Below the pieces are notes generated by a model. It saw only the letters and a list, made by a program, of their open reading frames with translations. It was not told where the DNA came from and ran no database searches. This document shows, piece by piece, positions 58,386-64,000 of a stretch of DNA of 64,000 bases; the stretch's first letter is position 1; each line of letters opens with the position of its first letter. Source of the DNA: Lycocorax pyrrhopterus obiensis (lineage: Eukaryota > Chordata > Aves > Passeriformes > Paradisaeidae); the NCBI GenBank assembly GCA_014706295.1, contig JACSVZ010000011.1:3102663-3166662 (forward strand), read 5' to 3'. The translations under genes and the position numbers were made by a program.

Positions 58386-60277
58386 GAATATTCAATTAAC
58401 AAATTACAGAAGCCTGAATGCTATTTGCATCAATGGCCTTGAGAAAACAATGATTCACACTCAGCTCATTCAAAATTTTAGTTTCCAAATTTTAGTTTCT
58501 GTAGAATCATTAAAAATACTGTTGAATTTCCCTTTCACTTCCAGCAAACACATTTTGTCTTTTGAGTCTTAATTGCTTTTGCAGTAGCACACATTATCAA
58601 CTGAAACACTAAATGAGCTGGAAGCAGCGTTAGGTGTTTATTGCTGAGCGGCACTTTCATTAGGAGACTGAAAGTAATGCACCTTTTCACTTCAGGGAGA
58701 TGACACACACAGAAATGTAATAAATTATCCCCACCAAATTTTAAAATTGTGCTTGAAGTGAATAAAATTTTCCTTGCTGACACTCTAGTTCATCTGAATA
58801 GATTATTAACTGCTAAATATGTATTTCTCTGCTCAAACACAAAATACTGCATAATGGATATTTTTCAAAATGTTTTAATTACAAGATTGAATTTTTAAAT
58901 GCTTCATGCCATGATCTTGGTGACGTCCCTGCATGAGGCCATCAGATTCCCAGGTTTTGGTGTCTGCTCATTTGTGATTCTCAACAAGATGCTTCTTCCT
59001 TGAAAACTAAAGATTCCCAACATTTCCTCTCTTTTGCATGTCCCATTCAGTTCCCCCCAGTTCATTGTTCATGGACTAAATACAGACATGCAGATGTTGT
59101 AGCTCTGCTGAAAGGATACAATTCTATAGACACATGCAGGGAAAGATAAATTTTGGGATAATTTGATGTGGGTGTTTGGTGGATTACTGCACAGTACAGA
59201 CCGCAGGTTATCCTTTGCTTTCACGCACAAGAGCACTGGCCCAGCTGTGCTCCCAAAAACCATTTCAGGACAAAAAGAGCTCCACCCCTGACTTAGCAAA
59301 GTTCTAACAACAAATTAATATGAAAACACGAGCAGCCACAATTATTAAATTAGCATGTGTGAGGAGTACAACAGCCCTCCTAAGCAGCGGAGTCACTACA
59401 TTTAATGACTCTCAATTAAACAAACGGAGCCACAAGCACAAACAGGTATTTGCTCCTGGGTGGTGGACACGGGGTGCACACCCTGACGAGACTCCTCTCC
59501 TCTCCTCTCCTCTGCACCACACGGGCAACTCTAACGGGGTTAGCACAGATGCACTCAAAGTGCCAAATGGCTCCCGAGGCAAACACGAGCAGCACTTAAC
59601 TTCTGATCTCCAGGTAATTAAATTTATTAGGAATGCAGACTTGAAGCCTTCTGAAGCCTCTGCAACCCAGTAAAGACCTTCCAATCAGCGCAAGTCAGGC
59701 ATCCTCATGCCTTCAGATGTCGGGGTCACTGCTACCTTTGCATTTGTTCGTTCTGGATATTATTTTATAAATAATACATGCGAGTCTAATTCTGCTCAGA
59801 CTCTGTCAGACAAAACTGTCTGACATTGTTTGCTTTCTAGAAACGCGATTACTGCCTCCTGTTAGAAGTAAAGCTCTGTGGGAAATCTATTTTTCCTGGT
59901 CAAGAAAATACTTGGTGGTGAATACAGAGTGAAGGGGAGCACTCCAAGTACAAAAGAAAAGTGGAAATTATGCAGAGTGTGACTGGAGGAGAACGAGGAA
60001 GCGCAAAGCAAGCTTCGAATACATGTGTAGGAAAGTGCTGGCACAGAGATCACTGATGATGTAAGAAATTCATCACCAGCCTCTGTTATCACCTGCTAAG
60101 GTTCACAAGGCTGGAATGTACTCATTTCCATGCTAACTGTCATGGTCCCTGTCCATTCAGCTGGGGAGCTAGTGGGGTCTTAAGTCTAGAAGAAAAGGAT
60201 TAGTCTTGTAGTTTAACCAGTTGTAGGCAGGTGTTTGATTTACTCTCCAGAAGAAAACTTCTCCTGTAAGGTTTTTC
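58386..60277. other. Unique non-coding DNA
   Basis: No element is recognised. A short (CTCCT)n tract lies at 59492-59513. A 117-codon open frame at 59320-59673 shows no domain. Confidence 0.5.
59492..59513. repeat. (CTCCT)n microsatellite
   Basis: About four pentamer units on a pyrimidine strand. Confidence 0.85.
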
Positions 60278-60482
60278 CCTCCACTGTCCAAGGCTGCTCC
60301 AAGCCCCAATGGCCAACCTGGCCTTGGGCACTGCCAGGGATCCAGGGGCAGCCACAGCTGCTCTGGGCACCCTGTGCCAGGGCCTGCCCACCCTCCCAGG
60401 GAACAATTCCTGCCCAAGATCCCATCCAGCCCTGCCCTCTGGCACTGGGAAGCCTTTCCCTGTGTCCTGTCACTTCAGGCTC
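60278..60482 (-). mobile_element. CR1 LINE fragment, antisense, lacking its last ~80 bp
   Basis: It starts abruptly at 'ccactgtccaaggctgctcc' without the terminus and the 'ggaccttaaag' segment. It continues 'ggccaacctggccttggg', 'gggaacaattcctgcccaag' to 'cctgtgtcctgtcacttcag'. The 3' end was lost after insertion. Confidence 0.93.
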
Positions 60483-61403
60483 TTGTAAATAGTTTCTCTC
60501 AAATAACCTAGAAGAGGATAAAAAATTGCAACTCTTATCCAGTTGTCAGTGGATCAAGAACCTGATCCTTAAACAATTGCATCTGGAATTCAGCAGCTTG
60601 GTACTCGCTACTCTGCTCCATATTACATGGCATTCACCAATCAGCACCATCTTACTAGAGAACATAAACATGGCAGCTGTAGGTTTCTCAGTGATGGTTA
60701 TTTACAGATGCCTGAGGGTTCCAAGATCTGGCATTCAATCCTTTCATAGTTCACAATCTATCAGAGCCATTGCCTCAATACTGTCAACGCTAAATTTTGA
60801 CTTAATCTTCACATTTATTAAGGAAAAAAAAAAAGAAAAGCTAAGAACCCAGAGAAGATATAAGCTATTTTATTTCTAATGTGGTTTTATAGCTCCAGTT
60901 TGTATTCTTCAGTGCCTGACATTTTGCAAGTCATATGGCACGTTTCCTCAGGGAAAGTAAATCAGCTGCTCTCCTGGAGTGCAAGCTCCCTAATACACAA
61001 AAAAAGTGCTTTGTTTGAGAGCAAAAGTGCTGTACAGTTGTTATGGCAACTGGATTTTAAAAGGAAGTGCATAGTTTTGAGGGGCATCTGCTTAATTCCC
61101 AAACAAATTCTTCACCCCAGCTGCCCTGGGAGGAATGATTTTAAATCAGCATCCTGCAAGATGCGGAGTGACTTCCAGCTGAGCAGCTTAGCACAGCTCC
61201 CACTGGCTCCATGGAAAGGATGATCCCGGTGTTCCAGCCGGGGGAGCTGCTGCCTGTGAGCCCCCAGAGCCCCCCAAGGGGCAGCGCTTTGCAAGGGCAG
61301 CTGCGGCAGTGGGTGCACGGGACAGAAAACTGAACAGCACTCAGCACAAACAGAATGTCCTCCCTGCCTGGGCAGACACACAAAACTAACTTCCAGCGCA
61401 GGT
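60483..61403. other. Unique non-coding DNA
   Basis: A GC-richer patch at 61.21-61.38 kb does not resemble CR1 or the LTRs; its origin is unknown. Confidence 0.45.
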
Positions 61404-61409
61404 GTAAAG

Positions 61410-61772
61410 TATGGATGCTGAAAAAGCTTCAGCAGAGAATTTCTTCAGCTCTCTGCAGCATTTTGTGAGAGTTCTGTCTTTCCCATGCAAGTAACTCAAA
61501 ACAATGTTACAGTTTTGTAAACTTCTTGCAGCTGCAGGTTGTTTTGCAGGATTGTTCTGGTTCTAACGAGAAAAACATTCAGAGATGGGTGTCTTAGAAC
61601 TTGACCAATCCCCTCAAGGGGTGGATGGCAGAAACCAATTACCTTATGCCACTGAATACACTTTGTGAACCAACATATAAAAGCCTTCTGAGAATTCATT
61701 AAAGCACTTCCATTATCCCTGAGCCTGGACTTTGTGTCATTTCTCTACTCGTCCATGGGGAAAACAGCGACA
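61410..61772 (+). mobile_element. Solo LTR, family 1, copy C (363 bp)
   Basis: Begins TATGGATGCTG and ends CAGCGACA. Perfect 6-bp target-site duplications GTAAAG lie at 61404-61409 and 61773-61778. TATA box at 61676-61682; poly(A) signal ATTAAA at 61698-61703. Same orientation as copy B, 15.8 kb away. No retroviral genes flank it. Confidence 0.96.
61676..61682 (+). promoter_or_regulatory. LTR family 1 copy C, TATA box
   Basis: TATAAAA in the same position of the LTR as in copies A and B, 22 bp (start to start) before ATTAAA. Confidence 0.6.
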
Positions 61773-61820
61773 GTAAAGTCCTTTTAAAACAAGGAAAAAG
61801 CATAAATAGAAATCCATCTG

Positions 61821-61837
61821 GTGTGTGTGTGTGTGTG
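61821..61837. repeat. (GT)n microsatellite
   Basis: Seventeen bases of alternating GT. Confidence 0.95.
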
Positions 61838-63253
61838 ACGGGGTGGGAACTGCAATGCTGCTCGTGGCTGTCACTGTGCTGTCAGAACCTGTCAGAGAGG
61901 TTTCCATATGAAGCTGTGAACCAGGAACTGAAAGTTCTTTCATATCTTTAAGAAAGCCTGTAATACTTGAATCATCCATAATTGACAACATTGACTTACA
62001 GTTGTCTTCACTGTGAGGAGTTTTATGAGATTTCAACACTATACAGATGAAGTTTGGGGGGTGTTTTTTCTGAAACATGCAGCACTGGCATATACAACAT
62101 ATTTATGCATAAAGACAAAATTTAAAAAGAAAAATACTCATATTAGTGAAAACTTGTGCCAGGACTAATGGCTTTGCATAGAAAAAAATGTCATCCAGGG
62201 AGTCAGAACTACAGCTAAAGAGCCAAGATTCCCAAACTTCCAAGTGATACACAGATTTATTCAGGAGTTCTTTCAAAGGGGCATTTGCCATCGAGCACAG
62301 AGTGGAGAAAGGTATAACAGGCAAAGTAACTAAACACGCCAAGAAACACACATTATTTTAAATTCAAGAATAATTAACTAACTTCTGAAAGCTATGTAAG
62401 TCTTTTAGTGAACAGGATCAAAAAATACAAATCCTCCCGTATCTTGTTAAAACACAAATAGGTTGAGAAAAGTAAAATACTGTATAACACCAATCAGAAG
62501 CAGAAAAACTAAATCTGGAATCAGCTAGAGCAAGGAGTTCAAAATAGGTGGCCTTGGACCATGGATTACATTGCAGCTGCTGAAACGACACGTTCTTCTC
62601 ACCTGGTATTGCAAGTGCAGGACTTGTGTTCTGCATTCAAAACCTGAAAGTCCTACCAGATGTACCAGTGCTACAGCAAAGCCCTGGGATTTGTGCTGGT
62701 AAAAATCAGCGAGACTCAACAGGCATGAATAAACCCAGTGGAAATCACTTCTGTGGCTGCTCCCTTCCCTTTTCCCTTCTTTTCAAGGGTGACTTTCTGC
62801 TTTCAGTGCTGCTGTGAAAGACAGGCATCAGAGCTGGCTGGTTGTACACGTAAACAACGGGCATCTTTAAAAAATCTCTAAATTCTAGGTAGCCCATAAA
62901 CACTGCCAGCTCTCTGCACCTGCGCTGGACCCAGCCAGATTTATAGAAGGAGGAATTGTTCCTTCACAGATGCATCTTAACATTAAAGTCCATTTCATTT
63001 ACATGACCCTGGAGCCTTGTCCAGACAAGCTCACTTGAGCTTTACCCAGATGGTGCCCATTTGCTCAGGCATCATTTATTGCAATTCCCTGAGGTCAGGG
63101 CAGGCAGCCAGCTGGCAGAGGCTCCCAGACTTGTGCTGGGGAGACTGCACGTCTTCATCACTGCATGGCAAACACTGCAGTGACAGCTCTAAACCTGCCA
63201 ATGCTTGCATCATTCTGCTGCTTAACCTGCTGTGTTCAAGCTTGTTTAATGCC

Positions 63254-63260
<7 letters not shown>

Positions 63261-63286
<26 letters not shown>
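63261..63286. repeat. (TA)13 microsatellite
   Basis: Perfect TA dinucleotides, followed by an imperfect AT-rich tail. Confidence 0.95.
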
Positions 63287-63293
<7 letters not shown>

Positions 63294-64000
63294 TATAGAT
63301 ACATATAAATAGGCAGAGTCATGAAAGAATTGCAGCAAGAGCAGAAAGGAGCTGCCCTGAATTAACAGGACACTGGTGTTGCCATCTAAGCCATCTAAAA
63401 TAAAACTCCAAACTCTACGAGAAACTAGTGCAGGATAAAAATAAAAAAAAAAATCAGGTGAGGATGACAATATGAAGAAATAATCAAGTTTCTTCAGCAG
63501 ATTCTTCTTCTAACAACCTAAGCAGTTTAATGTGAAGCTTTTTCATTTTCAAATATTCTGCTACAGCAGCATTAGCAAAGAGATGAATGTAAGCTACAAG
63601 CAAGAGTTTTTATTTAAAATGTCACAAGGTTTAATATTCTATGTCCTAGCATATATGGAGGAAGACCAGGCAGTGCTGGAACATAAAACTAATTCATTTA
63701 AAGCTGGAAATTTTTTTACCAGTGTGTAACTGCAACTGATTATTTCATCTCCTGCAACTTACAAACCTCTATCCCTACAAGACTTTTCTAGATCACATTC
63801 GTTAATGTGATCAGTAATGTAATTCACTAACTTCGCTGTTGACACACAACTGTTTTATTATCATGGTAATTTCTTTAAGATAACACCTGCTATCAAATGC
63901 AACCCACTGAGCTACATCCATGTTTAAAATAAAAATAATAATAAATACATAAAAGTACCCTCTTCAAAACCCATCTAAAGCCAGTGTGAAGATTATACAA

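Larger units (their letters stand above)
61779..64000. other. Unique AT-rich non-coding DNA
   Basis: Contains (GT)n at 61821-61837 and (TA)13 at 63261-63286. No exon or interspersed repeat is recognised. Confidence 0.5.

Noticed and set aside
61210..61380. GC-rich patch as a CpG-island promoter
   Set aside because: Too short and with few CpGs; no first exon or splice donor is visible next to it.
45608..61772. LTR copies B and C as the two ends of one provirus
   Set aside because: Same orientation, but each has its own complete target-site duplication pair (GTAACA and GTAAAG) and the interval is unique DNA with CR1 copies, not retroviral genes.
1..64000. Search for CRISPR arrays, tRNA or rRNA genes, bacterial operons or defence systems
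   Set aside because: The window is vertebrate non-coding DNA; no repeat-spacer arrays or structured RNA genes were recognised by eye.

Overview
The window looks like bird genomic DNA. The main evidence is about two dozen 5'-truncated CR1 non-LTR retrotransposon copies, several with the avian CR1 3' end (a 'gattctatga'-type tail in sense copies, 'cacagaatcacagaat' in antisense copies). There are also solo retroviral LTRs of a few hundred bases, and the base composition is AT-rich. A songbird is my best guess from the CR1 and LTR style, but the sequence alone does not prove it. I see no convincing protein-coding exon, tRNA, rRNA, CRISPR array or CpG island. The stretch reads as a gene desert or the inside of a very large intron.

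Layout. 1-13.3 kb: mostly unique AT-rich DNA with five CR1 fragments, a perfect 12-bp inverted repeat at 5.6 kb and a possible regulatory hairpin at 10.3 kb. 13.38-13.64 kb: an array of 51 perfect TTCCC units. 14-31 kb: the densest CR1 zone, including a longer copy at 21.8-22.3 kb that keeps an open remnant of the ORF2 C-terminus, and the longest copy (29.96-30.83 kb), which reaches back to a reverse-transcriptase FADD motif. 31-36 kb: the longest stretch without a recognisable interspersed element. 36.4-37.1 kb: a solo LTR (family 1) inserted into another LTR (family 2). 43.2-43.7 kb: a third LTR-like sequence carrying a purine heptamer array. 45.6-46.0 kb and 61.4-61.8 kb: two more family-1 solo LTRs. 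49.2-50.1 kb: two CR1 copies with their 5' ends facing each other. 56.6-57.1 kb: a family-2 LTR inserted into a CR1.

The best-supported new observation is LTR family 1. Three copies (363, 364 and 368 bp) each have a perfect 6-bp target-site duplication. Together these fix the ends as 5'-TATGG...CGACA-3', so the element begins TA rather than the canonical TG. In all three copies the TATA box and poly(A) signal are the same distance apart. The nested insertions give a local order: CR1 first, then LTR family 2, then LTR family 1.

No genes act together here. The window's content is retroelement debris in non-coding DNA, plus a few candidate structural or regulatory motifs marked as inference. 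I did not find a new multi-gene system.
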